Positions 1 to 7,089 of a stretch of 52,402 bases of DNA are shown piece by piece (position 1 is the first letter of the stretch; the number at the start of each line of letters is the position of its first letter). This stretch comes from Nostoc sp. NOS(2021). Its GTDB lineage: Bacteria; Cyanobacteriota; Cyanobacteriia; Cyanobacteriales; Nostocaceae. The stretch is from positions 1 to 52,402 of the forward strand of contig NZ_JABXKM010000071.1 in NCBI RefSeq assembly GCF_017115025.1, read 5' to 3'. Below the pieces are notes generated by a model. It worked only from the letters and a program-made list of their open reading frames with translations, was not told the origin of the DNA and ran no database searches. The translations under genes and the position numbers were made by a program.

Positions 1-30
1 CTCCCCACTCCCTACTCCCCACTCCCCACT
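1..30. repeat. CCCCACTCC-type low-complexity repeat
   Basis: Short imperfect iterations of ccccactcc/cctactcc lie at the window edge, immediately before the AMP-binding loop of menE and in its reading frame. Similar C/T-rich iterations occur in intergenic DNA of this window (about 18040 and 51205-51240). Confidence 0.6.
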
Positions 31-1057
31 GATTCTGATTCCCACAGGTGGTTCATCGGGGCAGATAAAATTCGTCATCCACACTTGGGAAACTCTCACA
101 GCATCTGTAAAAGGATTTACCCAATACTTTCAACTAAAACAAGTCAATTCCTTTTGTGTATTACCGCTATATCACGTTAGCGGTTTAATGCAATTTATGC
201 GCTCTTTCACCACCACAGGTAAACTGGCGATACTACCATTCAAAGCATTAGAAACAGGTCAAACATTAAATATTAAACAACCAGAGTTTTTCATATCTTT
301 AGTACCAACACAGTTACAACGTCTTTTAGAAAATCCAGAATTAACTGAATGGCTATACCAATTTAATACTGTACTGTTGGGAGGTGCGCCAGCATGGAAC
401 GAACTATTAGAAAAAGCCAGATTTCATCGCATCCGGTTAGCACCTACCTATGGCATGACAGAAACCGCCTCTCAAGTTGCTACCCTCAAACCAGATGAGT
501 TTCTGAGCGGTAAAATTAGCAGTGGTCAAATTCTTCCCCATGCAAAAGTAACTATTCGCAATCAGCAAGGCGAAATTTTAAATTCCAATCAAATCGGAAA
601 TATCACCATTCATGCTCAATCTCTAGCCCTTAGTTACTATCCGAGAACCAGAGAAAATCAGGATATTTTCCAAGTAGACGATTTAGGTTTTTTAGACGAA
701 CAAAATCATTTAAATATTGTCGGGCGTAGCAGCGACAAAATTATTACAGGTGGCGAAAATATTTATCCAGCAGAGATTGAATCCGCAATACAAGCAACTC
801 AAATGGTTGCCGATATTTGTGTCATCGGCATCCCAGATAAACACTGGGGACAAGCCTTAACAGCAATTTATATTCCCAAACAATCAGATACCTCTGCCTT
901 AAAAATCCAAACCCTACTTAAAGATAAACTCAGCAAATTTAAAATCCCTAAATATTGGATTCCCCAGCAAAACTTGCCCCGTAACTCCCAAGGTAAAATT
1001 AACCGCCAACAGTTACAGCAAATAGCCACAGAATTCCTCCAAAATTCCATCACATAA
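2..1057 (+). CDS. menE: 2-succinylbenzoate-CoA ligase, MenE (5' truncated by window edge)
   Basis: Acyl-adenylate-forming enzyme that activates o-succinylbenzoate with CoA in phylloquinone (vitamin K1) synthesis. The frame is open to the first base of the window, so the true start lies outside it. Visible motifs are the AMP-binding loop PTGGSSG (about 47-67), the A5-type motif [10 protein letters not shown] (about 448-477), the hinge [16 protein letters not shown] and the C-terminal catalytic lysine region NSQGKINR. Family identity as an AMP-dependent ligase is firm. MenE rather than another acyl-CoA ligase is supported by the small size and by the adjacent convergent DHNA-CoA thioesterase, which acts later in the same pathway. 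Bases 1-30 are a CCCCACTCC-type low-complexity repeat read in frame just before the P-loop. The 3' end overlaps the opposite-strand thioesterase by 8 bp. Confidence 0.9.
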   Translation, partial: SPLPTPHSPLILIPTGGSSGQIKFVIHTWETLTASVKGFTQYFQLKQVNSFCVLPLYHVSGLMQFMRSFTTTGKLAILPFKALETGQTLNIKQPEFFISLVPTQLQRLLENPELTEWLYQFNTVLLGGAPAWNELLEKARFHRIRLAPTYGMTETASQVATLKPDEFLSGKISSGQILPHAKVTIRNQQGEILNSNQIGNITIHAQSLALSYYPRTRENQDIFQVDDLGFLDEQNHLNIVGRSSDKIITGGENIYPAEIESAIQATQMVADICVIGIPDKHWGQALTAIYIPKQSDTSALKIQTLLKDKLSKFKIPKYWIPQQNLPRNSQGKINRQQLQQIATEFLQNSIT

Positions 1058-1496
1058 TCTCTCTCGACTTTCTTCTCTCTGCGTCCTCAGCGTCTCTGCG
1101 GTTCGTTTCCAACCACTGAACTATCTCATCAGGTAATTCCTGCCTACTTCTACTACTCACATCAATACAAACATGTCTAGTAATAGCCTTAGCAACTACC
1201 ACCTCAGCCACCGTAATTTCATAAGTAATTTCAAACTTATCAACACCTAGTTTTTGAGGTATTAAACTAATTAGCAACTTGTCCCCGCCAAACATAGGGC
1301 GGAAAAAATCGACACTAGTATGAACAATGGGGAAAGCCACAGACGGATTCGTGAAAAAATCTTTGATATTAATACTTGATGCCTCTAAAGATTCTTCATA
1401 AGCTTCATGGCAAATACCTAAAACGTTAGCGAAATAAACTACCCCAGCAGCATCAGTATCTTGAAAGCGAACCGTGCGTTTATAAGTAAAAGGCAT
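1050..1496 (-). CDS. Hotdog-fold acyl-CoA thioesterase, probable 1,4-dihydroxy-2-naphthoyl-CoA hydrolase
   Basis: 4HBT-family thioesterase of 148 residues, probably releasing 1,4-dihydroxy-2-naphthoate from its CoA ester in phylloquinone synthesis. The N-terminus has [15 protein letters not shown], with the aspartate-containing motif that is catalytic in this family, followed by a helix HEAYEE. I place the start at the ATG at 1496 (MPFTYKR), because the longer frame begins at a TTG three codons earlier. The neighbouring convergent menE supports the pathway. The last 17 or so residues ([17 protein letters not shown]) are Arg/Glu/Asp-rich and are encoded by a dispersed Nostoc-type repeat at about 1062-1105, so the natural C-terminus has probably been replaced or extended. 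Another short-chain acyl-CoA substrate cannot be excluded. Confidence 0.85.
   Translation of the reverse strand: MPFTYKRTVRFQDTDAAGVVYFANVLGICHEAYEESLEASSINIKDFFTNPSVAFPIVHTSVDFFRPMFGGDKLLISLIPQKLGVDKFEITYEITVAEVVVAKAITRHVCIDVSSRSRQELPDEIVQWLETNRRDAEDAERRKSREIM
1062..1108. repeat. Dispersed repeat (ctctgcgtcctcagcgtctc type) forming the thioesterase tail
   Basis: On the minus strand this is a GCAGAGACGCTGAGGACGCAGAG-like sequence of a type I recall as common in intergenic DNA of filamentous cyanobacteria. Here it overlaps the 3' end of the thioesterase gene and encodes its charged tail. Confidence 0.6.
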
Positions 1497-1676
1497 TTTT
1501 GACAATTGAATATTAAAAAAACAGCAGGTTTATCCCCTACTCTACAAACTAATTTTATTGCAACTAAGTAAGTCGGTGATAAAAATTCAATTTCCCCAGT
1601 TCTGAGTTTGTATCGATTTGTTTAGTCTCATCCAATCCTTGGGGGTTAAATATATGGTGAGGAAAGGCGATCGCTT

Positions 1677-2135
1677 CTACATTGACTCCAACGGCGGAAC
1701 CTCAAAGTCATTAAACGAGCAAACATTGTAAGACGAAGCCGCTAAAGCCTTTACCAGCTTACCATCGAGAGTCAGCAAAGTAGCACCTATCTGCTGTGAA
1801 AGTGCAACATAAGAGCCATCGTAGGCGGAGATTCCATAATTTAATGCGATCGCAACTGCATCCGCCATCAAATCAGCCGTGGAGACAACACGCAAGGGAA
1901 AAGCTTTGAGAGTAGCTAAATCTGTCTGAACCTCAGCATCAGTGTACATTCTTGCACGGACGTACTTCAATAAGGCGTTAGCACACTCAATGTAAAAGAG
2001 GTCTGGAACAAATATTTCCGTCTGTGGATTGGCAAAATGGTCGAAAAGTTGATTAACTTTGGCAGTTAGTGGATCAGCAATAAAATACTTGATACACACA
2101 CTGGTATCTAACACGCATCTGAGAGGATTGGTCAT
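1677..2135 (-). CDS. vapC: PIN-domain toxin (VapC family)
   Basis: 152-residue PIN-domain protein, predicted Mg-dependent endoribonuclease toxin of a type II toxin-antitoxin pair. The N-terminal acidic motif VLDTSVCIKYF, the middle E in FYIECANALL and the distal acidic cluster SAYDGSYVALS plus LLTLDGKL match the PIN active-site layout. Its ATG overlaps the stop codon of the upstream antitoxin gene (TCAT at 2132-2135), the usual translationally coupled VapBC arrangement. Expression would be autoregulated by the antitoxin-toxin complex if it follows the family. The RNA target cannot be read from sequence. Confidence 0.9.
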   Translation of the reverse strand: MTNPLRCVLDTSVCIKYFIADPLTAKVNQLFDHFANPQTEIFVPDLFYIECANALLKYVRARMYTDAEVQTDLATLKAFPLRVVSTADLMADAVAIALNYGISAYDGSYVALSQQIGATLLTLDGKLVKALAASSYNVCSFNDFEVPPLESM

Positions 2136-2401
2136 CTGTCGCGGTCTTCTCGAATCAGTTGAGTACTATCAGGTAATCCAAAGTCTGCTGGATTCAAGCG
2201 GCGGCGACGGCGACTAATTTCCTCTAGGAGTTTTGGGACATTTTTTCGCCTTTCCTCTTCCGTTGGCTGTGTTTTTGCCTGCAAAGCGTTCTGCAAGATT
2301 GTAATAACTTGAGCATCAATTGAGTTATTTTCAGCTTTAGCTAACTCTTGCAGTTGTTGGTATAACTCATCAGGTATGTTTAGCCCATGAAGGGTAGCCA
2401 T
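2132..2401 (-). CDS. vapB: FitA/VapB-like ribbon-helix-helix antitoxin
   Basis: 89-residue antitoxin partner of the PIN toxin. The N-terminal strand ATLHGLNIPDELYQQL followed by helices to about residue 45 fits the ribbon-helix-helix (Arc/FitA) DNA-binding fold. The Arg-rich C-terminal part (RRRRRLNPADFG) is probably the toxin-binding tail. I start at the ATG at 2401, preceded by GGGAGG at 2407-2412, rather than the in-frame TTG at 2416. The two genes overlap by 4 bp. Confidence 0.85.
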   Translation of the reverse strand: MATLHGLNIPDELYQQLQELAKAENNSIDAQVITILQNALQAKTQPTEEERRKNVPKLLEEISRRRRRLNPADFGLPDSTQLIREDRDR

Positions 2402-2473
2402 TGATTGACCTCCCAAAAGAATTTATTGCTAATCGTAACATGATGTAAGCAAGAAGGGATTTCATGGAGAAAA

Positions 2474-2493
2474 CTCCTCTCACAGGAGAGGAG
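2474..2493 (-). terminator. Rho-independent terminator of the SAP-like gene
   Basis: Read on the minus strand, an 8-bp perfect stem with a 4-base loop is followed by TTTTCT. It lies 26 bp beyond the stop codon of the minus-strand gene at 2519-2899. Confidence 0.65.
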
Positions 2494-2518
2494 TACAGTA
2501 AGTGTTATGGTTTAGATG

Positions 2519-2899
2519 CTATTTATTGAGTGTTTCAATTGCTTCTTGAATCAATTGCTTAGTCTTGTGAAGATTTAGCAGTCTAGTTTGGTCATAGCGT
2601 TCAGGGAGTGGAAGTAACTTACCCTCTAGCGTTGCCCGAATTAGCGCAGCTTGTTCATTAGTAGGTTCTCCGATTTCATAAAGCATCGTGCCGAGCGCCT
2701 CAGAACTTCTCCAACTAGGATTCCTTAAACCTGTTTTGTGGTCTTGGAACTGCTGAATAGCTTGGACTGGAAAAGCCAATAACGGAGTAATCCAGCTTAT
2801 TTTATACCCTGGATTTCCTACTGCCTTGATTCCGTACCGTGCAGCTAAGTCTTTCAATTCTTTAAGGGTTTTGCTTTCAAGTTCAGAACGTGTAAACAT
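2519..2899 (-). CDS. SAP/Rho_N-like domain protein (cassette copy 1)
   Basis: 126-residue protein of unknown function. Residues 1-35 (MFTRSELESKTLKELKDLAA, then RYGIK and GNPGYK) resemble SAP or Rho N-terminal helix-extended-loop-helix nucleic-acid-binding modules. The C-terminal half holds EQAALIRATLEGKLLPLPERY and a helix rich in Leu and Lys. A clear paralogue lies at 42860-43237 (same MFTRSELE start, same EQAALIR-TLEG block, same LLNLHK motif). Both copies are divergently transcribed from a small RHH gene. No enzyme motif is visible. It may be a DNA-binding accessory protein or part of a toxin-antitoxin-like unit; this is inference. Confidence 0.75.
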   Translation of the reverse strand: MFTRSELESKTLKELKDLAARYGIKAVGNPGYKISWITPLLAFPVQAIQQFQDHKTGLRNPSWRSSEALGTMLYEIGEPTNEQAALIRATLEGKLLPLPERYDQTRLLNLHKTKQLIQEAIETLNK

Positions 2900-2925
2900 A
2901 GAAATGCCTAATTTTCTAATTGGGT

Positions 2926-2966
2926 TTGGCAGCTACCCCAACTTGCGAGGGTCGGCTAGCTGCCAA
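2926..2966. promoter_or_regulatory. 10-bp inverted repeat in the divergent promoter region (copy 1)
   Basis: Arms 2926-2935 (ttggcagcta) and 2957-2966 (tagctgccaa) are perfect reverse complements around a 21-base loop containing caacttgc. It lies 27 bp before the minus-strand SAP-like gene and 51 bp before the plus-strand RHH gene. The equivalent position in the second cassette (43270-43310) also carries an inverted repeat, with different arm sequences. It could be an operator, an RNA hairpin or a DNA-processing site. Confidence 0.6.
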
Positions 2967-3016
2967 TTAAATTATCGCACGACTTCATGCGATACAATTG
3001 GTATATAAAAATTTTT

Positions 3017-3226
3017 ATGCCTAATTACGAAGAAAAACCTTATTTAAAAAAGCATCAATTTGCCACTGATAGAGAAGAACCATTAACCGCAAAAATAACT
3101 CTCAGACTTCCCCCATCCATGCTGGAAAAATTAAAAAGTCTAGATAACTACCCAGAATTTGTCAGGCAAGCAATTTGGGATGCGCTAAATAAGCTAGAAA
3201 ATTCAAACGACACTATAGAAGATTGA
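3017..3226 (+). CDS. Small ribbon-helix-helix protein (cassette copy 1)
   Basis: 69-residue predicted DNA-binding protein. After a polar N-terminus (MPNYEEKPYLKK) comes the conserved block REEPL, then a strand and two helices (KITLRLPPSMLEKLK, YPEFVRQAIWDALNKL) typical of CopG/Arc RHH proteins. I use the ATG at 3017, not the upstream in-frame start at 2987, because the paralogue at 43368 also begins MPN. It is divergent from the SAP-like gene, with the inverted repeat between them, so autoregulation of both genes is likely. An antitoxin-like role is possible but unproven. Confidence 0.7.
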   Translation: MPNYEEKPYLKKHQFATDREEPLTAKITLRLPPSMLEKLKSLDNYPEFVRQAIWDALNKLENSNDTIED

Positions 3227-3630
3227 TACTAATTCGTAATTCGTAGAAAAGTTGTTGGCTTTGGTTAAAGCTTTTAGTCTTGGATAATACAAGCATCAGG
3301 TATATGCAACTAAAAGGTAGCGATCGCTTGACTTACCAGCACAATTTATGGTCTTGGGAGAGGACGTGATCGCCAGTACTATTGAAAAACAGGGAAAGAG
3401 CTATCGTTTCAAGAGACAAAGCTTGATTGTTCGGTTAACCGTAATTGCAATTTCCAAAAAACCTAACTTATACTTGCTCTCATGCTAAAAAAGGATTACA
3501 TTTATTAAATAAGCCTTTTCTTTAAGCTTGGGTGAGCATAGCCCCAAAATGTTTTAGGGGTCTGTGTCTTAATTTGTATAAATCCTCACAAATGTTGCAT
3601 CAGCTTTACTCAACTAGATGGAGATCATGA
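3227..3630. other. Intergenic region before the GHKL-HerA operon
   Basis: About 400 bp without a convincing gene. It holds a HIP1 octamer at 3320-3327 and an imperfect hairpin with CCCC/GGGG arms at about 3542-3561. The promoter of the downstream plus-strand operon is expected here, but I cannot assign -35/-10 boxes with confidence. Confidence 0.4.
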
Positions 3631-3837
3631 ATGCCTGGGCATCAAAAATCAGTACTAAGCAACTGTAACAGTGTTATAAATTATCGAATTAAAGAATTGG
3701 AAGCAGAGGTTAATTACCTAAACATGGTGATTAGCACTCAAGCCCAAGTGATTGCTGAACTCCAATGGCAGCTAAATCCATATAGCCAAGATAGTGAATC
3801 TCTGTGCAATTCAAGTTATGAAAAAGGAATGGATTAA
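3631..3837 (+). CDS. Small coiled-coil protein upstream of the HerA-NurA operon
   Basis: 68-residue open frame with a GGAG about 8 bases before the ATG. Residues 17-48 (NYRIKELEAEVNYLNMVIST and on to ELQWQL) have a heptad-like Leu/Ile/Val spacing suggesting a short coiled coil. No family is recognised. It ends 48 bp before the GHKL-protein gene on the same strand, so it may be the first gene of that operon. It could also be a chance frame, although the heptad pattern and ribosome-binding site argue against that. Confidence 0.5.
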   Translation: MPGHQKSVLSNCNSVINYRIKELEAEVNYLNMVISTQAQVIAELQWQLNPYSQDSESLCNSSYEKGMD

Positions 3838-3885
3838 ACAGTAAATCCTTTATTTGTTGAGGAGTGTCTCAAAAATAAATAAGTT

Positions 3886-5118
3886 ATGGGCAGAAGAAAG
3901 AATTTTAACTATTCTCCAGGGCAACTATCCTTATTCGATTCTTCAGTTTGCGGAGAAGATACGAGTTCTGCAAGTTCGCCAACGCCACTTTTGCACTCGC
4001 AAATTAAACAGCCATCTGGCTTAGTCAAAGAAACTGCAACTGCGTATAAAGTGACTACAAAAGTAGATTCACCCCTCCAAGTTGCTACTGATATCGAACA
4101 GATACCTCAGATTCCTGTATATGTTGGAATCACCTTTAATGAATGCCAGGGTATTCGCGAGGTTAAACAGAGGTGGAAGAGAAATACAGTTCCTTCAAAA
4201 GTAGTATTTGATTGTAGAGCAATAGAGTTAGCAGCAGAGTACGCTTGCGAGTCTAAATTAACAGAGTTACTTGAGCTAGAGGAGATATATCTTCAGGAAA
4301 CTTATCTTCGAGGGGGAGGTGGTTTGCTGAATATTGAAGTTTTTGTCAATTTATTACGGTGCTATGGAACTTTACATAAGTGGTCATGTGATATGCATAA
4401 GGCAACTGGAACAAAACCTATAATTGACTTCGAGTTTATTCCTCCAGATGTTAATACCCCTGTAGGACAACTATGGAAAGTTTTGGGAATGCACGGGTTA
4501 ACTCAAAAAACACCCAAGAATGAATGGATAGATGTGATGGATTTCCAATCACGTATAGTTACACCATTACTAATGGTTAACAAAAGTAATCGCAACGATG
4601 TACTTCCTTATGTCCAAGACTGGTTAGACTTTATCTCTGATCGAATAGACAACAAAACACAGAACAAATTGTGGCAACTTGTATGTGAAGTTGTCAAAAA
4701 TCTTATAGATCATGGTCATAGAGGAGTATTTGGAGTTTCTATTTGGCCAAGTGGTCACATAGAAATCATTTGGTCTAACCCAATTGATCATTTATCTGAT
4801 TGGTGGCCTCCAGATGATAATGCTGTTGGTCTTGCCAATAGCCTCTTAGGTAGCCAAGGTGGTGGAATGCCTTGTATTTATGACTTGCTTCATCTTTATC
4901 AAGGTGTACTTATTATTAATTGGAAAACCCATCATTTAATCTTTCGTTCATCAGGAAAAAATGAAGAGGAGAAAAATTTATTGAATAAGCCACCAAGTTT
5001 TTCAATAATGGGTTTGCAACCTCGTAGTGAGGGTTTTTTACCCAGAAGTATTCTTTTTCATCTACATTTATTTGACCAGGAAAAGAGAAATAGGAGTTCG
5101 AACAATGCCAGTTATTAA
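3886..5118 (+). CDS. GHKL (HATPase_c)-like ATP-binding protein with beta-clamp-type motif
   Basis: 410-residue protein, first large gene of a four-gene operon. Residues about 255-355 resemble a GHKL/anti-sigma-kinase ATPase. There is an N-box helix CEVVKNLIDHG (E268, N272, D275/H276), then a DDNAVGLANSL stretch at the expected G1 position, and GGGMPCIYDLLHLYQG resembling the G2 lid. The G1 DxGxG is not canonical, so ATP binding is predicted rather than certain. Residues 13-17, QLSLF in a PGQLSLFD context, match the consensus peptide that binds the DNA polymerase sliding clamp. The middle region (80-240) is unassigned. The 3' end overlaps the next gene by 14 bp, indicating translational coupling to the STAS-like protein, the usual partner of GHKL kinases in partner switching. 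Confidence 0.7.
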   Translation: MGRRKNFNYSPGQLSLFDSSVCGEDTSSASSPTPLLHSQIKQPSGLVKETATAYKVTTKVDSPLQVATDIEQIPQIPVYVGITFNECQGIREVKQRWKRNTVPSKVVFDCRAIELAAEYACESKLTELLELEEIYLQETYLRGGGGLLNIEVFVNLLRCYGTLHKWSCDMHKATGTKPIIDFEFIPPDVNTPVGQLWKVLGMHGLTQKTPKNEWIDVMDFQSRIVTPLLMVNKSNRNDVLPYVQDWLDFISDRIDNKTQNKLWQLVCEVVKNLIDHGHRGVFGVSIWPSGHIEIIWSNPIDHLSDWWPPDDNAVGLANSLLGSQGGGMPCIYDLLHLYQGVLIINWKTHHLIFRSSGKNEEEKNLLNKPPSFSIMGLQPRSEGFLPRSILFHLHLFDQEKRNRSSNNASY

Positions 5119-5794
5119 ACAACTTGATTTGCTAGAAGCAATCAAAAAACCGGATTGGCATCCTGATGGTGTCATTGAAGGTCGCAGACGCAAGATTATT
5201 ACACTGATAGAATTGGGTGGCAAAGATTTTCGTAAGCCAGAGATGGTAAGTAAGTTAAAAGAATATTGGCAACCTGACAAGCAAGATATTCTGTACATTA
5301 TTAATCTTCAAGATATAGATGTACTTACACCCTCTGCTGCCAAAGTTCTGGTAGAGTCCGCTCCAGATATTGCTTCAGATTGTAAGACACCAGTTATATT
5401 TACAAATGTACGACTAATGGTTAAGGAAAGCCTAGACAGCGAGGCTTGCCGCTTTCATCCGCCAAAAATTTTGTGGGTCATAAATGAAGAAGAAAAAGCA
5501 GACTTAATTGGTCAAATTCCAAATAAATTTCAAGAGTTGTTAGACTTTTTAGAACAAAATGGTCCAGCAAGTGCCAGTAAAATAGCCCTAATTCAAGAAG
5601 GAGAAACTTCTAAAAAAGCTGTAGGTAATATCAGTGTTTACTTACAGAAGCTTTTCAGTGCTGGATTACTTGGCCGAGAAAAAGTTACTGCTTTGGATCG
5701 TGAAGATGCTGAACGCGGATGGACATATTTATACTCAACAGCTGTAACTATCCGGAGAAATAATAAACCAGAATATTACATTAGGAGACCTTAA
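5105..5794 (+). CDS. STAS-like plus winged-helix protein
   Basis: 229-residue two-domain protein. Residues about 28-110 have the alternating strand/helix pattern of STAS-like proteins, with IINLQDIDVLTPSAAKVL at the place where anti-sigma-antagonists carry their phosphorylated Ser/Thr (T75 or S77 here). Residues about 140-215 form a predicted winged helix (FQELLDFLEQNGPASASKIA, then VYLQKLFSAGLL and a wing with WTYLY). I start at the ATG at 5105, with TAGGAGT upstream, which overlaps the GHKL gene by 14 bp; a longer frame from 5027 reads into that gene. Its stop codon overlaps the next ATG (TAATG). It is likely the regulatory partner of the GHKL protein, sensing or controlling the downstream nuclease and helicase. 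STAS assignment is by pattern only. Confidence 0.65.
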   Translation: MPVIKQLDLLEAIKKPDWHPDGVIEGRRRKIITLIELGGKDFRKPEMVSKLKEYWQPDKQDILYIINLQDIDVLTPSAAKVLVESAPDIASDCKTPVIFTNVRLMVKESLDSEACRFHPPKILWVINEEEKADLIGQIPNKFQELLDFLEQNGPASASKIALIQEGETSKKAVGNISVYLQKLFSAGLLGREKVTALDREDAERGWTYLYSTAVTIRRNNKPEYYIRRP

Positions 5795-7074
5795 TGAATC
5801 TTGATGAACGCCATCTCGAAGCAACTCGAAAAAATTTTGAAGCAGGTATGGATCGACCACTTCCTACTACCCTGCCTCCTCATAAGACTGTAGAACCGCA
5901 TATTTATCCATCTACTTCTTATATTGCTGCCTTAGACGGTACAGATCAACAGATGTTTTTTTTGCCTTACAGCCCCGATCAAGGGATTGCTGCTTGGGGT
6001 GTTCTTTATGTGGAACTTGATACACAACATCCTCATGAAGAACCTTACCGTGATGGTCCCAGTGGGGGCTTCTTGATCACAGAGGATTTATTTTACTATC
6101 ATCTGACAATGGATTTGCCCAACAGAGAAGAAAGCCGTCGCTTTCGTAATGACTTTTACGCAATTAGGCAAACCCTATCTTCTGCTAGACCTACTGAACC
6201 TCCTCTTTTAAACCCAAAATTCAACAATAAGAAAGGGGTGCGAACTTTAGCAGCTGTTGAAAGAGCTACAGGTGAATGGTTATCTCTGCGAGCAGCAATT
6301 ACTCACCAATTAGCACCAGGTAGTTTGGTACTAAAGGATGGACGATTTAACTGTCAGATAGAACAAGCAGCCTCTTGGGTGGATGAATTGGGGCGAACAT
6401 CTGTTCGTAATGATGTACGTTGTGTGGCAGTTGTCAAGTCTGGTTCGGTTTATAGTGCTTTGTTTCCAATTGTACGAGAAATTGCTAAGAAGACTGACAG
6501 GGCTTTCTACTTTCTTATCCCCTCAGAAATTATTGAAGAAAGCTACGCTAACGATAAATATAAACGCAAAACACTAATGCTTGGTGGAAAAGACCATACA
6601 GACCTGGCGGGTATCGGCGCACTCTGGACTGCTTTTTGTCCCGATCCTAAAAATTTTACAACTTTCGTCATTCTTGAATTTAATCTATATGACTTACATC
6701 ATTACAAGCGTCTTGCTTATGAACCCCAAAGCTTAAGAAAATGGCAGAAAGATATTCTGAAAGCAAAAGTTGATGAGAGTGATCTGACAAATACTATTCA
6801 CGTGACTGACTTAGTTATCGATGACAAGGACATCGAGAGACTTGTCGAACCTACTATTAGAGAACTTCTTTGGCTGTGTGAGCAGGAAGTATCTCACTTT
6901 GGTTATCCTAATTTACTTGGTATTGCCCATAAAGAGGTAATTCTTACTTCAGAAAAAATTAACATAATTCGTCAAAAATACCGCGAAGCTTTTGCAAACT
7001 CAAATGAATTATTGAATGAATTGTTTGATAATACTTTAGATATTACAGCACATAAACTACATAATATTTACTGA
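5794..7074 (+). CDS. NurA-family nuclease
   Basis: 426-residue predicted 5'-3' nuclease partner of HerA. NurA hallmarks are visible: an early acidic motif AALDGTD (D48, D51), a second acidic motif LKDGRF (D182), a strand RCVAVVKSGSVYSALFP, and a C-terminal block FGYPNLLGIAHKEVIL. In archaeal and bacterial HerA-NurA pairs, NurA docks on the HerA hexamer and degrades DNA translocated through it. Here it is encoded directly upstream of the HerA-like gene with a 15-bp gap, and its ATG overlaps the STAS gene's stop after an AGGAGA ribosome-binding site. The N-terminal 35 residues are polar and Pro-rich. Family call is good; the role in repair or defence is inferred. Confidence 0.8.
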   Translation: MNLDERHLEATRKNFEAGMDRPLPTTLPPHKTVEPHIYPSTSYIAALDGTDQQMFFLPYSPDQGIAAWGVLYVELDTQHPHEEPYRDGPSGGFLITEDLFYYHLTMDLPNREESRRFRNDFYAIRQTLSSARPTEPPLLNPKFNNKKGVRTLAAVERATGEWLSLRAAITHQLAPGSLVLKDGRFNCQIEQAASWVDELGRTSVRNDVRCVAVVKSGSVYSALFPIVREIAKKTDRAFYFLIPSEIIEESYANDKYKRKTLMLGGKDHTDLAGIGALWTAFCPDPKNFTTFVILEFNLYDLHHYKRLAYEPQSLRKWQKDILKAKVDESDLTNTIHVTDLVIDDKDIERLVEPTIRELLWLCEQEVSHFGYPNLLGIAHKEVILTSEKINIIRQKYREAFANSNELLNELFDNTLDITAHKLHNIY

Positions 7075-7089
7075 TTTAAATAGCTTAAG

